Positions 22,948 through 34,367 of a stretch of DNA of 64,000 bases are shown here, piece by piece; position 1 is the first letter of the stretch; the number at the start of each line of letters is the position of its first letter. The DNA is taken from NCBI RefSeq assembly GCF_022201045.2, contig NC_068558.1:47471501-47535500 (forward strand), read 5' to 3'. The DNA comes from Citrus sinensis (taxonomy: Eukaryota; Streptophyta; Magnoliopsida; Sapindales; Rutaceae). Both the position numbers and the translations under genes were made by a program. A model generated the notes under the pieces. It saw only the letters and a program-made list of their open reading frames with translations, was not told the origin of the DNA and ran no database searches.

Positions 22948-25900
22948 TTTCCCAGCCAGCAAGTAAATTTCTTTTGGTGAGCGGTAGAACGGTGCTTTGT
23001 CAAAGCGAGATAGTATGAGGAAAACGATTACGGGGGAAGAACTAAAAGCAAGCAGCAGGGGCCAAATGGGTGGAAGATTTTAGTGGCGACAACTGTCAAA
23101 GGAATGTGGGGTCTTAAGTCTTACCATGCTTTGTGGGTACATGGCATGTTTGAGGAGCCAGCATGTTGGGTCTGTGTGGCATGATCGATGTTCCGAAATT
23201 CTCGAAATGATGTGCATTTCCATTACACTTCCTCCTCTCACATCTTGTTTACTGGGGTTTTTGCACATCAATATATATGTAGTGTTGGGACTAGTCCTTC
23301 TAAATACCTAACTCCATTACCATTAGTTAGCTGTTCATCTCATCACCAACTTTAAGATGTATAGTAACAGAATTATATTCGTATTACTTTTTCCAAGATT
23401 TAATAGCCCGTTTAGTTCCGACAGAGCAAGATTTTCTTTTTTGGACTAATTTACAACCAAATGATTAATATGATTAAACACAATCATATAGGTATTATAC
23501 ATTGAACATGACTAATAAAATTGGTTGGCCGGTCACTCCTTTTATGCTTGAGACCTTGGTATATGGCAAGATATGAATGTTGTTCAACGAAAGTAATCAT
23601 CTCAGCATCTCAGCATTAGCCTAACCTTGCAACTTTCAGTGACGCTAATCGTATATCACTGTGCTTTGTTGTTAATGCTTCAGCCACTGTCATAGAAGTA
23701 AGCATATACGCTACACTCTATTACATTCCCTTCAGTTTTTTGGTTGGGTACAGAGCAAATTTCTGTTCTCACTTATTAGCCTACAAAAGAACTAGTACCA
23801 AAACTATTTTGTGCTTGCCTGTGGTGACATTTGGAAGAGATATAAACTAATCAGCTCCCATAATCACACAGTCAGAGGAAGAATATTCATTGAAAACGAA
23901 AACTTAGCTGGAAAAATGAGAAACAGCCATAGAAGAAAGAAGCGCTGGTGTTTATTGATGGTGCTGTTATTTGACGCTAGCTACTTGTCCGGTTTATAGC
24001 ATAGAGCCAAAAGCCTTCAAATAATTAATCAGGATGGTTGGGCAAGGACTGTGGCTTCCTGGGTCCTTGTTCTTTTTTTAAATTATGAAATCATGAGTTA
24101 GCACAATGACTAACAACGTAAAAGTTGATCACGTATACTATAATTCCTCATAATAAAGGGAAGGAGAGGGGGTGGGGGGGGAGAACTTCAGACACTAATA
24201 CCTACTAGCATATAAGAAGAATTTTAGAAGTTTGATCTAATCTTCCCACCTGCCTAATCTTTTTAAGTCCTTAAAACCATGTAACACAACCTCCATCTCT
24301 GCCATAGAAAATGCTTAGGATTCTAGTTTAAGCTAGAAAATTCCGAGATGTGGGTCAGCTAAATTTTGGTCCCTCTACATTACAATCTATGCACGTAAAC
24401 CTTTTTGGAGTCGCAACAACTGCAAAATTGAATAAATAAAAGGGTTAGATCTTCAAATGTTAAATTGATGTTGCACAAAAAAAATTTCTTGGCCGGAAAA
24501 GTTCAGGAGATTTGCGGTCCGTGTTTCACCTGGATTCTGAAATGTGCTTCGCTTTTAGTCTTTCTAAATTTCTATACAACACCCTTATCATCTTCTTTGC
24601 TTTTACTAGCTAGCTTAATGTCCCACCCAAGCTCACTCATAAATTAGTAAAATTTAAAGATGATTCTGTTAAACTAATCCTTTTGTCCACTGTGATATTG
24701 TTTTTAGTTAAAAAAATTAAGAGACATGTTTGTACATCTGCCAAACGCATCAAGTCAGGCAAATTTCATTATCTTCTTCTTTCCCGTCAACAACCTTTTT
24801 TGGGTAATATCGCATCAATAGAAACCAAACCTTATCCCAATAATTCATGCTAAATACTTGTAATTATATCCCCAGAGAGTTTCATGAGGAGAACCGACTT
24901 GTGCCGTCAGAAATAATTCCTGGATTAATTAACGATTCAGTACTAAGTCAAATTAATTTAATCGCGTACGCTAAAATTCTAAGTTTGTACAGCCAAAATC
25001 GTTTGCTCTATTATAGGCCTCCATATTGGTTGAGGCATGAGAGTGATTCAGAGCCATAAATTTTTAAGAGCCAGCGGCCATCAGTCCATATCATCCAATG
25101 CACATGCCTAACTTTGGACAACAACGAAGACCCACTAAAAAGCTCGGTAGTATTAAACATCATCCCACTGGCTGATTTCTGCTTGACGAATCTTATGGGA
25201 TCCACTTCTTGTCTTGTACAAAATGTATCCCGAGTAAGGTGACCGTCCTCTTCAAAGAGTCAAACCTTTTCTCTTTCAATAGAATTTGATACAATTGAAG
25301 GTCCAAATTATTATTTATTCTATTTTAGACAAATATTTCTTATGATTAATTGGAAAGAAAGATCACTCAAAATACTAATATTTCTATTTTAGACAAATAT
25401 TTCTTGTAATTAATTAGAAAGAAAGATTACTCAAAATACAAATAATTACATCAAGTTACCACGTAAGAATAGTAATTTACTTATAATGTTATGACACAAA
25501 ATTTATATCTTAATTGTCGTGATGCTAATTAAATTTAATATTTAGATGAGAATAATAAGACATTTATTATATCACATAGCATTATGAGATAATGTCATTT
25601 CATCCATCATATCAATCGATATACAAACTTTCTAAGTTTTTTACTATTAATTTTGTAAGGACACCTCCTACGACGAAATGAAAAGAAGAAAAAGAAAAAG
25701 AAATTATGTAAAGAACGTACCAACGGTGGGCGGGCCCAAGTTACCAATTGTTTGCTTCTGTGTGTTGGCCCAAATTAACAACCAATCTCGGGGTAACCGA
25801 AGCCGATGCTTTTATCCTAAGTTTATCGTACGTTCTTGGCTCTTGTAAAAACCGTAATCAATAAAATAAAGTGATGATTGCTGCCCTTTGATGTAGTTTC

Positions 25901-26120
25901 AGCTATGACTAAAATAGTGAATACAAATGAGGGGTTTTATAAGGAGTTTTGAAGGGTGCCAATAGCTCTATTCTTGTGACCCAAAGTGGGCGAGAATTGG
26001 GTCGACAAGTTTCTTTTGACCCAAAAGCTGAAAGCAGAAGCAGAAGCAGAACAATGTTTCCGCTAAGAAATTTCATTTGATTTATTTATTTATTTTGCAT
26101 AGGGACCTCATGCGTAAAAT
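22948..26120. other. Gene-free spacer upstream of the TAC1-like gene
   Basis: 22948-23300 is the likely promoter and leader of the TAC1-like gene. The rest has no supported coding frame; the short frames at 23811-23999, 24465-24647 and 25011-25205 match nothing I know. A G-rich stretch (GGGAGAGGGGGTGGGGGGGG) lies near 24163-24181, and a tandem duplication at 25315-25445 is listed separately. Confidence 0.55.
25315..25445. repeat. Tandem duplication of about 65 bp
   Basis: A segment beginning ATTTCTATTTTAGACAAATA and ending ACTCAAAATAC is present twice in a row. The copies differ by a few substitutions (for example TTCTTATGATT versus TTCTTGTAATT). Non-coding. Confidence 0.8.
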
Positions 26121-26690
26121 TAAGGCGGCGTTTGTTTTTTTGTCTGAAATCTGAATAGACCTGAATTAGTCTGAATTCTGAATAGGTCTGAATATCTGAA
26201 TCTGAATAATATGTTTATTTTTTCGTCTGAATCTCGAAAAATAAGTATTAAGTTGTTTGTTTTTTTCAACTTAAAAAGCTGAAAATATGTACTTTTACAT
26301 TTGTATCCTTATTAAATTTGAATGTCAAATAAATAATATATTAAATACCACAATATTTTAACACTTATAAGTAAAACTATATTCAAGTGAATACATAATT
26401 ATTTTAGAATTTTAATATATAAAAGACCATAAATTTCAAATTTTATCGTATATAATATAAGAAAGAAAAAATAGAGATATTTTTATGTGGGGTAAATATC
26501 TATGGGTGAGTTTTGGGATAGACATGAAAAATAAATTATAAAACAGGGATATTTTTGACATTAGCCAGTAATTGACTTAATTCATATTTATCCATTAAGT
26601 AAAAAGCCAAAAAAATTAGCTTATTTTATTAAGTCAAAATTATCTAAAAATTCTCATTAAGTTATAAAAACAAACACCTCTAATCAACTT

Positions 26691-27317
26691 TGTTGTAATT
26701 AAGAGTAAGAAACCTTAATTCTTATACCCAAGAAATCACCACACACTGATCTTGATAAGGCAAGAATGAATGATCAATATAGAAGTCAGATTAAGAATAA
26801 GGGTATTTAGCAGAGATAGGATTTAAGATAGAGTAAAGCAAGAAACAAAATGCAAAGGGGATTATAGAGGTTCGGCTTTGCAGCTTACATCCTCTTGAGA
26901 AACAGAAGCCATAGCTTTTCTTTATGCTTTAACAGATTACAAGTTTTTGAGTAATTGCTACAAGGAACGATTTATCACTGAGTGTAGCCCTCAAGGCTTT
27001 ATATACACCTCGGAAGGGATGCAGATATGTGAGCTGTATACCAGCTCTCGTTCTGGGTTTGTTTCAACAAACCCAGCAAACTCCCGCCAATTTTAACTGT
27101 CAGTAACAGCTCTTCAAATTGAAACGGCATCAACAGCTGCCGTTTAACTTAAGCTTGATTGTGCAAGTCACGTGCGTTACTTAAGCCTTTCGTATGATAG
27201 ATGCTGATTGTCATACAGCAGTGTTATCTGTATGTTTGCTTTGTCGTTTCTTATCCAATTCTCGAAACGACAAAGTCGTCTCCTTCAGAAGGTTCTGATT
27301 CAGGTTCACATTTAACA
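26691..27317 (-). repeat. 3' LTR of the copia element
   Basis: 627 bp, TG...CA bounded. It differs from the 5' LTR at four substitutions and no indels. The adjacent internal sequence on the minus strand is purine-rich (CAAGGTGGAGAT), fitting a polypurine tract just before the LTR. Confidence 0.95.
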
Positions 27318-27380
27318 ATCTCCACCTTGAATCTGAATCACAGCACTCATATGACTTCTTCTTCTCGAGTTTCTGTATCT

Positions 27381-30300
27381 TCATATTCTACAGATGCCAG
27401 CTAAGTCTAAGCAGTGCTCAAACTTAGCCATTGGAACTGGTTTTGTTAACAGATCAGCAACATTGTTACTGGTATGAACCTTCACAAGCTTCACAGTGCC
27501 TTTAGAGACTTCAAGCCTTATGAAATGGAGCTTGATGTCGATGTGCTTGGTCTTTTCATGATGGACTTGATTTTTGCTCAGACTGATAGCACTTTGACTG
27601 TCACATAGAATTGCTATGGATGATTGCTCATACCCCAATTCATTTATCATGCCCCTTAATCATATTGCTTATTTGAAGGCCTCTGCAGCAGCTGTGTACT
27701 CTGCCTCTGTTGTAGATAGGGCCACTACACTTTGAAGTGATGCTTTCCAACTGATTGTGCAGTTATTAAGGGTGAAAAGAAAATCAGTGAGTGATCTTTT
27801 GTTATCTAGATCTCCTGCATAGTCAGAGTCAACAGAACCCTCAACCAGATTGTAGTTAGCTCTCTCCCCTCCATACAGCAGACCATAGCTTGTAGTCCCT
27901 CTTAGATATCTCAGTATCCATTTCACAGCCCTCCAGTGTTCCTTCCCTGGATTTGACATAAACCTGCTGACCAGGCTTACAGCATATGACAAATCAGGTC
28001 TTGTTAAGACCATTGCATACATTAGGCAGCCCACTGAGTTAGCATATGGTGTTTTCAACATTTCAGTTTGTTCTGATTCAGTGCTAGGGCACTGCTGACT
28101 TGATAACCTGAAATGAGCTGCCATTGGAGTGGACACTGGTTTACAGTTCAGCATCCCAAACTTCTCTAAAACTTTGTTGGCATATTTTTCTTGTGATAGA
28201 AACAATGTCCTGGCTGTTCTGTTCCTTATCATTTCCACACCTAAGATCCTTTTTGCTGGGCCAAGATCTTTCATGTCAAACTTATCTTTGAGTTGTTGCT
28301 TCAGCAGATCAATCAACTTCATGCTTTTACTGGCCAGAAGCATGTCATCAACATACAGGACAAGATAGATCACCTCCTCCCCATAGGTCTTTCTGAGATA
28401 TACACAGCAATCATAACTGGATTTCTGAAAGTTCAGTTCTTGCATGTAGCTGTCAAATTTCAAGTACCACTGTCTGGGAGACTGCTTGAGCCCATAAAGA
28501 GATTTTTGAAGTAAGCAAACCCAATCAGGATGTTGAGTATTCACAAAACCCTCAGGTTGTGACATTACAATCTCCTCTTGTAGATCACCATGTAGGAAGG
28601 CTGTTTTAACATCTAATTGTTCAAGATGCATATCATAAACAGCTACCAATGACAGAATAATTCTTATTGATGTGTGTCTAACTACAGGTGAGAAGACTTC
28701 AGTGTAATCAACCCCTTCCCTTTGGGTAAAGCCCTTTGCTACCAACCTTGCTTTGAATCTCTTGGGTTCAACATCAGGGATTCCATCTTTTATTTTGTAG
28801 ACCCATTTGCAGCCCACAACTTTCCTCCCTTCTGGTTTTTGAATCAATTTCCAGGTGCCATTTTTATTTAGAGAGTCCATCTCATCTTCCATGGCCTTGA
28901 TCCATTGATCTGATTCTTTACTTGCTACAGCTTCTACATAAGTTTTTGGCTCCTCTTGATCAACCTCCTGTGCTGCTGTCAAGGCATATGCTATTAAGTC
29001 AGCATATCCCAATCTCTCTGGTGCTCTAACTTGTCTCTTCTGTCTGTCTCTGGTAAGCTGATAATCTTGTATTGAGATGTGCTCTTGTGATTGAGCACTA
29101 GTCTCATCTAAGCCTTGAGTTTCTCCAGTGTGACTTGTGTTCTTACCATCCTCAGTTTTTGACAGCTCCACCTCAAAGTGAGGTGTCTCTGCACCTAGGA
29201 TTTTCTGAATTGTGCCTTGAGTAGAAGTCTGATTTTTTTGCATCTCAGACTCATTGAAAATCACATCCCTGCTTATTATGCACTTAGGTGGTTTAAGGTC
29301 TACACACCACAGCTTGTAACCCTTAGTTCCACTAGGATACCCTAGGAAAGCACATTTCAATGCCCTTGGTTCAAGCTTGCCCTGCTTAATATGTGCATAA
29401 GCAGTGCAGCCAAAGATTCTCAACTTGGTGTAGTCAGCTAATTTCCCTGACCATACTTCATAAGGTGTTTTAAGTTCTATTGCAGTTGAGGGGCATCTAT
29501 TTATCAGATAACAAGCTGTACACAGAGCTTCAGCCCACAATGTCTTTGGCAGCCTTGAATGAAATAGCATGCATCTAACTCTTTCCATTAATGTTCTATT
29601 CATTCTTTCTGCCAAACCATTTTGTTGTGGTGTGTGCCTAACAGTTTTGTGTCTCTGGATTCCACTCTTTTCACACAAATCATCAAACTGTTTATTGCAA
29701 AACTCAAGTCCATTATCAGTTCTAACCCTTCTAACTTTCCTATTAGTTTGAGTTTCAATCAAGGTTTTCCAGGCTTTGAATTTATCAAAAGCTTGATCTT
29801 TGCTCCTTATTGGATACACCCATACCATCCTAGAGAAGTCATCTATCATAGACAAGAAATAACAAGCTCCACCTAGAGATTCAATCTGTGCTGGTCCCCA
29901 TAAATCCGAGTGAATATAATCTAAAGTACCCTTAGTATTATGCACTGCAGTTTTAAACCTGGTTCTTGAGGACTTTCCTAGGACACACTCCTCACAGAAT
30001 CCAACAGTACTTATCTTATCACTCCCTAAAGCTCCCTGTTTTTCTAGTTCTTTCAACCCACTTTCACTTACATGACCCAACCTGAAATGCCACAGTAATG
30101 TTTTGTCTTGATCATGTTTTATCACTACCCCAGCATCCCCAGTTATTGCTGTTCCTTGCAGTATGTATAAACCATGCTACATTACACCTTTCATCAGTAT
30201 CAGAGACCCTTTAATAACCGTTAAGGAGCTTGATTCAAGTCTGATACAACATTCTGCCTTATCTAACATGCTTAAAGAAATTAGGTTTCTTTTAAGCTAT

Positions 30301-31343
30301 GGAATATGCCTTACATTATCAAGTTCTCTAATTATACCATCAGACATTTTCAATCTAACAGAGCCTATACCAATGACTTTACAGGAAGCATTGTTACCCA
30401 TCAAGACTTTACCTCCTTCAAAGGGTTGATAGCTACTGAATAAGTGTTTATGGGGGCACATGTGATAGGTGCAGCCAGAGTCAAGAACCCATTTACCTTC
30501 AGTTTCTATGTTTGAGGCTACCAGAACACCAGCAGAGTCATATCCCTCATCTGAATCTTCAGAAGCAACAGCATTATTTCCATTTCTGTTGTTAGCATCC
30601 TTAGGCTTAATTTTTCTCTCAGGGCAGTCCCTTTTGAAGTGACCTTCCTTGTGGCAGTGGAAGCACTTCAAGGTTCTGTTCTTAGATTTTGATCTTTCTT
30701 TCTTTTTGCCTTTCCAGCCATCTCTCTTATCTGATCTCCCTCTTACTGTCAACCCCTCACCATCTTTTGTTTCTGATTTCTTAGAGCTTTCTTTGGAACT
30801 CAAAGGTTCCTTGACATCCTGCATAGCCAGAGATTGTCTACTATACAAGAGAGTGTCAACAAAATGTTCATAAGAGGGTGGTAATGAAGATAACAAAATA
30901 ATGGCTTTATCATCATCTTCAATCTTCACATTAATGTCTTCTAGATCTAAAATGATCATATTGAAGGCATCAATGTGAGTAGTTAAAGAGCTGTCTTCTT
31001 CCATCTGGAGTGTGTAGAGCCTTTTCTTTGTACTCAATCTTTTTGTCAAAGATTTCTTTGTGTACAAATCCTCTGGCTTCTTCCAAAGGCTTGCAACTGT
31101 TGTTTGGTCTCCCACTTCTCTAAGTACTCCATCTCCTAGACTTAGGATTATAGTGCTGTGAGCTTTGTCCATGGCTTCTTACATGTCTTCATCTTTGACT
31201 TTGCTGATCTTTTTCGAGGTTCTTGGATCTTCCAGCACTTCTTCAATTCCCTGGTGAACCAGCAATGCTCTCATCTTCAGCCTCCAAAGATGAAAGTCAT
31301 TTTCTCCCGTGAATTTCTCCACATCAAGCCTCGGTGTTGCCAT
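27381..31343 (-). pseudogene. Copia gag-pol polyprotein, five in-frame nonsense codons
   Basis: One continuous 1321-codon frame on the minus strand, start ATG 31343-31341, interrupted by stops at 31181-31179 (TAA), 30299-30297 (TAG), 30179-30177 (TAG), 27671-27669 (TAA) and 27662-27660 (TGA). All lie in the same frame and no frameshift is needed. In order: a gag domain; a CCHC zinc knuckle (CFHCHKEGHFKRDC, codons about 227-240); the protease active site (DSGC, about codon 288); the integrase zinc region and D-D-E core (HSDLWGP, TDNG, AERMNR); reverse transcriptase with YVDDM; and RNase H. Catalytic motifs are preserved. The total length fits a full copia polyprotein. Two of the stops lie only 7 nt apart within RNase H. 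The uninterrupted core 30125-27669 could still give integrase and reverse transcriptase if translated internally, which is speculation. Confidence 0.92.
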
Positions 31344-31371
31344 TCTTGCTCGCAAGATTCAGAGATGTGAG

Positions 31372-31383
31372 CTCTGATACCAA
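31372..31383 (-). other. Primer-binding site of the copia element
   Basis: Minus-strand TGGTATCAGAGC, lying 2-3 bases inside the 5' LTR. It is the standard complement of the 3' end of the plant initiator methionine tRNA used as primer by many copia elements. Confidence 0.9.
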
Positions 31384-31385
31384 TT

Positions 31386-32012
31386 TGTTGTAATTAAGAG
31401 TAAGAAACCTTAATTCTTATACCCAAGAAATCACCACACACTGATCTTGATAAGGCAAGAATGAAGGATCAATATAGAAGTCAGATTAAGAATAAGGGTA
31501 TTTAGCAGAGATAGGATTTAAGATAGAGTAAAGCAAGAAACAAAATGCAAAGGGGATTATAGAGGTTCGGCTTTGCAGCCTACATCCTCTTGAGAAACAG
31601 AAGCCATAGCTTTTCTTTATGCTTTAACAGATTACAAGTTTTTGAGTAATTGCTACAAGGAACGATTTATCACTGAGTGTAGCCCTCAAGGCTTTATATA
31701 CACCTCGGAAGGGATGCAGATATGTGAGCTGTATACCAGCTCTCGTTCTGGGTTTGTTTCAACAAACCCAGCAAACTCCCGCCAATTTTAACTGTCAGTA
31801 ACAGCTCTTCAAATTGAAACGGCATCAACAGCTGCCGTTTAACTTAAGCTTGATTGTGCAAGTCACGTGCGTTACTTAAGCCTTTCGTATGATAGATGCT
31901 GATTGTCATACGGCAGTGTTATCTGTATGTTTGCTTTGTCGTTTCTTATCCAATTCCCGAAACGACAAAGTCGTCTCCTTCAGAAGGTTCTGATTCAGGT
32001 TCACATTTAACA
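31386..32012 (-). repeat. 5' LTR of the copia element
   Basis: 627 bp. A TATATAAAGC promoter motif lies on the minus strand at 31700-31691. It is identical in length to the 3' LTR. Confidence 0.95.
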
Positions 32013-32073
32013 AACTTAATTAATTAAGTTAAGTCACTTTAAGTTATTAAGTTAAAAAACAAACGTCACCTAA

Positions 32074-32912
32074 GTCTCCATCTTTCCGCATATTGAAGAA
32101 TTACTAATATAGATACAACCGCATTCTCAAGTCTGCTGCTCAATCTTCAGCCAAGAAAATTGGATATGAGACTAGTTTGTTAAATTTTTAATCAACGGAT
32201 TCTATCAGAATCAATTCCTTTTTATCAATCAAATAAAAATGTTTTTCAGGCATCCGTTACATATTTTTATGTAAATAATTACAAGATAACCTACCAGTTT
32301 ATCTGAATTATGACCCCTTACTTAGAGAATATAGCGTCGAATTGTTATATTCAGTACGTGAACTGCAACATTATTATCTATCATAGTGCTTCATCTTTGA
32401 TACTGCTACTTTATTTGAGATATAATAAACAAAACAAAACAAAAAATCATAAAGAACAGGGTCTTGTCATTTCATGTCAATGAAATGATTTATTTATTTT
32501 AATGCAGGGCAAAAAAAGATTAAAATATATCAATCTTTGTCAGAATAATGACATTATATTATTCGCATATGAAGACTCTTTCTGTAATGGGAAATTTATC
32601 ATACAATAGGCGAATTACATTATTTAATATTTATCATCAGGACTCTTGGTGAGAAAAACTGGCATCCTAATAAACGACACCTTATTACATCACATCCCCA
32701 TTCTTGCATATTTCTCACACTGGTCACAGAGCATGGCACAGTCTTCATTGCATCACACAGAAGGTGGAATATAACAATGAGGAATCAGTTCCATGCTCTC
32801 TTTCTATCATCACTCAATCACTCCCATAGAATCATTTATTTTGGCCTAAAATAACTGAAACGCAAAAGCAGAACTTTTAAATTTTCTTGCTCGCAACTTG
32901 CAATGGTTCTCT
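32074..32912. other. Spacer and 3' flank of the proline-rich protein gene
   Basis: AT-rich, without a supported gene. 32650-32912 is likely the 3' untranslated region of the minus-strand proline-rich gene. Confidence 0.5.
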
Positions 32913-34367
32913 CTAGCTGTGATGGCCATTGCCTTTGTCTTTGACGTGGAATCCATTACCAGAAGGCTTTCTTGAAAGAGAAAGATGCACACCAGGATCA
33001 TGATGAGAGCATGAAGAATGGAATACAATCGAGTTGTTAACACCTTGCACGTTACTATTCATGAATGCACCCATTGGAGGAGGAAGCATTGCCGCCTTTG
33101 CTTTGTAATTCTTGTCCTTCTTGGACTTCTCTTCATCACTGCTGCTGCTAAAGCTGTGCCATCCGGTGCCATCGCTCTGAGTTTTAAGGCTTCCCTTGTT
33201 GTGGAGAGTATGAGGGGTGCCATCAAAAGTATGTTTCAGGGGAGACCTGATCACTTCCATGAAAGCACCTTTGTTCTCCCCTGCAATTGTTATAACCCTC
33301 ATGCCAACCTCATCGGAATCTGAAGAGAACTGCTTGCGGTGAACTTTCCCATTTTTCGCAACTTCCTTGTGCACCTCGTGATTCCCACGATGTGCATAGC
33401 TGCTAGGCTTGTGAGTCTCATCGAAATGGTTTCCAGTACCATTAAACCAAGACTTGGGCTTTTCACTCCTAGTTTGAACAAGCACGGTCTTTTGCTCTGT
33501 CTCAGCAGGGATTGTAGGCTGAGTCTCGGCTTTGGATGTAAACTGAGGAGGTGGTAGGGTCAAAGGAGATGGTGGTGGGGCGGTAGCTTTTTTATAAGGC
33601 GACTGAGGTGGGGTCCCGTCAGACAGTAGAGTTCGAGGACCAACTGGTGCTGGACTAGGCACACGAGGAGGAGAAGTAGTAGTACTTATGGCAGCTGTCA
33701 CCGCAGGCTTTGGTTTGGCTGGAGAAGTTGGAACAGAAAATGTACTTGGCGCCGGTTTGGGCGGAGATGTTGGAACACGAAAGGTAGTTGGCGCCGGTTT
33801 GGGTGGAGATGTTGTTATAACAGGAAAGACAGTTGGCGCCGGTTTGGGTGGAGATCTTCTTATACCAGGAAAGGTGGTTGGCGCCGGTTTGGGTGGAGAT
33901 GTTGTTATAACAGGAAAGGTTGTTGGCGCCGGTTTGGCTGGAGATGTTGGAACAGAGAATGTAGTTGCCAATGGTTTGGGTGGAGAAGTAGTGACCGCTG
34001 GTTTTGGCGGAGATGTTGGCATTGAAGAGGTGCTAGGTAGCTTTGTGGGAGAAGGAGATGATACTTGAGGTTTAGGAGGTGATGTAGTGGCTGGAGGAGA
34101 TGGGGGACTCGGTGATTCTCTGGGGACCGGAGAAGACGGAACGGAAGTTCTTCTGATTGGAGATGTTGGAACTGAGGAGACCCCAACAGCTGCTGGTGCT
34201 GGGATAGATTCTAGAGGAGGCTGCCCCATTGGCCTAAAAGGGGCACGAATCATTGGCGGCCGTGGCTGGGGAGCGGGGGGCTCAGGGGTTGGTGTAACCG
34301 GTGGGGCTGGGCGACCTATGGATGGTAAACGGAACCATTGACGGGGTGCTGGTGGTTGGGTTGCCAT
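32913..34367 (-). CDS. Proline-rich (hydroxyproline-rich-type) protein with tandem repeats
   Basis: A single 485-codon frame on the minus strand, 484 aa from ATG 34367 (MATQPPAPRQWF). About the first 290 residues are dominated by SPPKPAP, PTSP and TTSPPKP motifs, with a block of 14-15-residue repeats (TTFPVITTSPPKPAP type). The C-terminal 190 residues are not repetitive and contain the segment EVGMRVITIAGENKGAFMEV, a conserved ending that I associate with plant proteins annotated as 'hydroxyproline-rich glycoprotein family'. There is no clear signal peptide, so secretion to the wall is not supported, and the hydrophilic lysine/serine-rich tail could equally fit a cytoplasmic or nuclear protein. 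The function is unknown. The composition alone could also suggest a leucine-rich extensin, but no leucine-rich repeats are present. Confidence 0.75.
   Translation of the reverse strand: MATQPPAPRQWFRLPSIGRPAPPVTPTPEPPAPQPRPPMIRAPFRPMGQPPLESIPAPAAVGVSSVPTSPIRRTSVPSSPVPRESPSPPSPPATTSPPKPQVSSPSPTKLPSTSSMPTSPPKPAVTTSPPKPLATTFSVPTSPAKPAPTTFPVITTSPPKPAPTTFPGIRRSPPKPAPTVFPVITTSPPKPAPTTFRVPTSPPKPAPSTFSVPTSPAKPKPAVTAAISTTTSPPRVPSPAPVGPRTLLSDGTPPQSPYKKATAPPPSPLTLPPPQFTSKAETQPTIPAETEQKTVLVQTRSEKPKSWFNGTGNHFDETHKPSSYAHRGNHEVHKEVAKNGKVHRKQFSSDSDEVGMRVITIAGENKGAFMEVIRSPLKHTFDGTPHTLHNKGSLKTQSDGTGWHSFSSSSDEEKSKKDKNYKAKAAMLPPPMGAFMNSNVQGVNNSIVFHSSCSHHDPGVHLSLSRKPSGNGFHVKDKGNGHHS
33748..33970 (-). repeat. 42-45-bp coding minisatellite
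   Basis: GGCGCCGGTTTGG recurs at 33748, 33790, 33835, 33880 and 33925, a step of 42 then 45, 45, 45 bp, with a diverged copy near 33967. All steps are multiples of three, so copy changes keep the reading frame. The units encode SPPKPAPTTF-type repeats of the proline-rich protein. Confidence 0.9.

Larger units (their letters stand above)
26691..32012 (-). mobile_element. Complete Ty1-copia LTR retrotransposon (5322 bp), coding frame broken
   Basis: The two LTRs are both 627 bp with TG...CA ends. They are flanked by the exact 5-bp duplication AACTT (26686-26690 and 32013-32017). The element reads on the minus strand: 5' LTR 32012-31386, primer-binding site, gag-pol frame 31343-27381, purine-rich tract, 3' LTR 27317-26691. 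The LTRs differ at only four positions (0.64%), all substitutions, so the insertion is recent on an evolutionary scale. The domain order protease-integrase-reverse transcriptase-RNase H identifies the copia superfamily. It is inserted inside a Tourist-like MITE. The five nonsense codons in the coding frame make it unable to encode its own enzymes. Confidence 0.95.
26124..32070. mobile_element. Tourist-like MITE interrupted by a copia element
   Basis: The left terminus GGCGGCGTTTGTTTTTT and the inverted right terminus GGTGACGTTTGTTTTTT match at 15 of 17 bases. They are flanked by the 3-bp duplication TAA (26121-26123 and 32071-32073), as expected for PIF/Harbinger-type MITEs. The element proper is about 620 bp (26124-26690 plus 32018-32070); the rest is the copia insertion and its duplicated AACTT. 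The left arm contains several TCTGAATC/TCTGAAT repeats. Confidence 0.75.

Noticed and set aside
26124..32070. Endogenous viral sequence
   Set aside because: Domain order protease-integrase-RT-RNase H without an envelope or movement protein, LTRs, and the initiator-tRNA primer site identify an ordinary copia retrotransposon.
33688..34068. Glycine/valine-rich plus-strand frame
   Set aside because: Antisense shadow of the proline-rich minisatellite; the regular GGDV pattern is the complement of the proline repeats.
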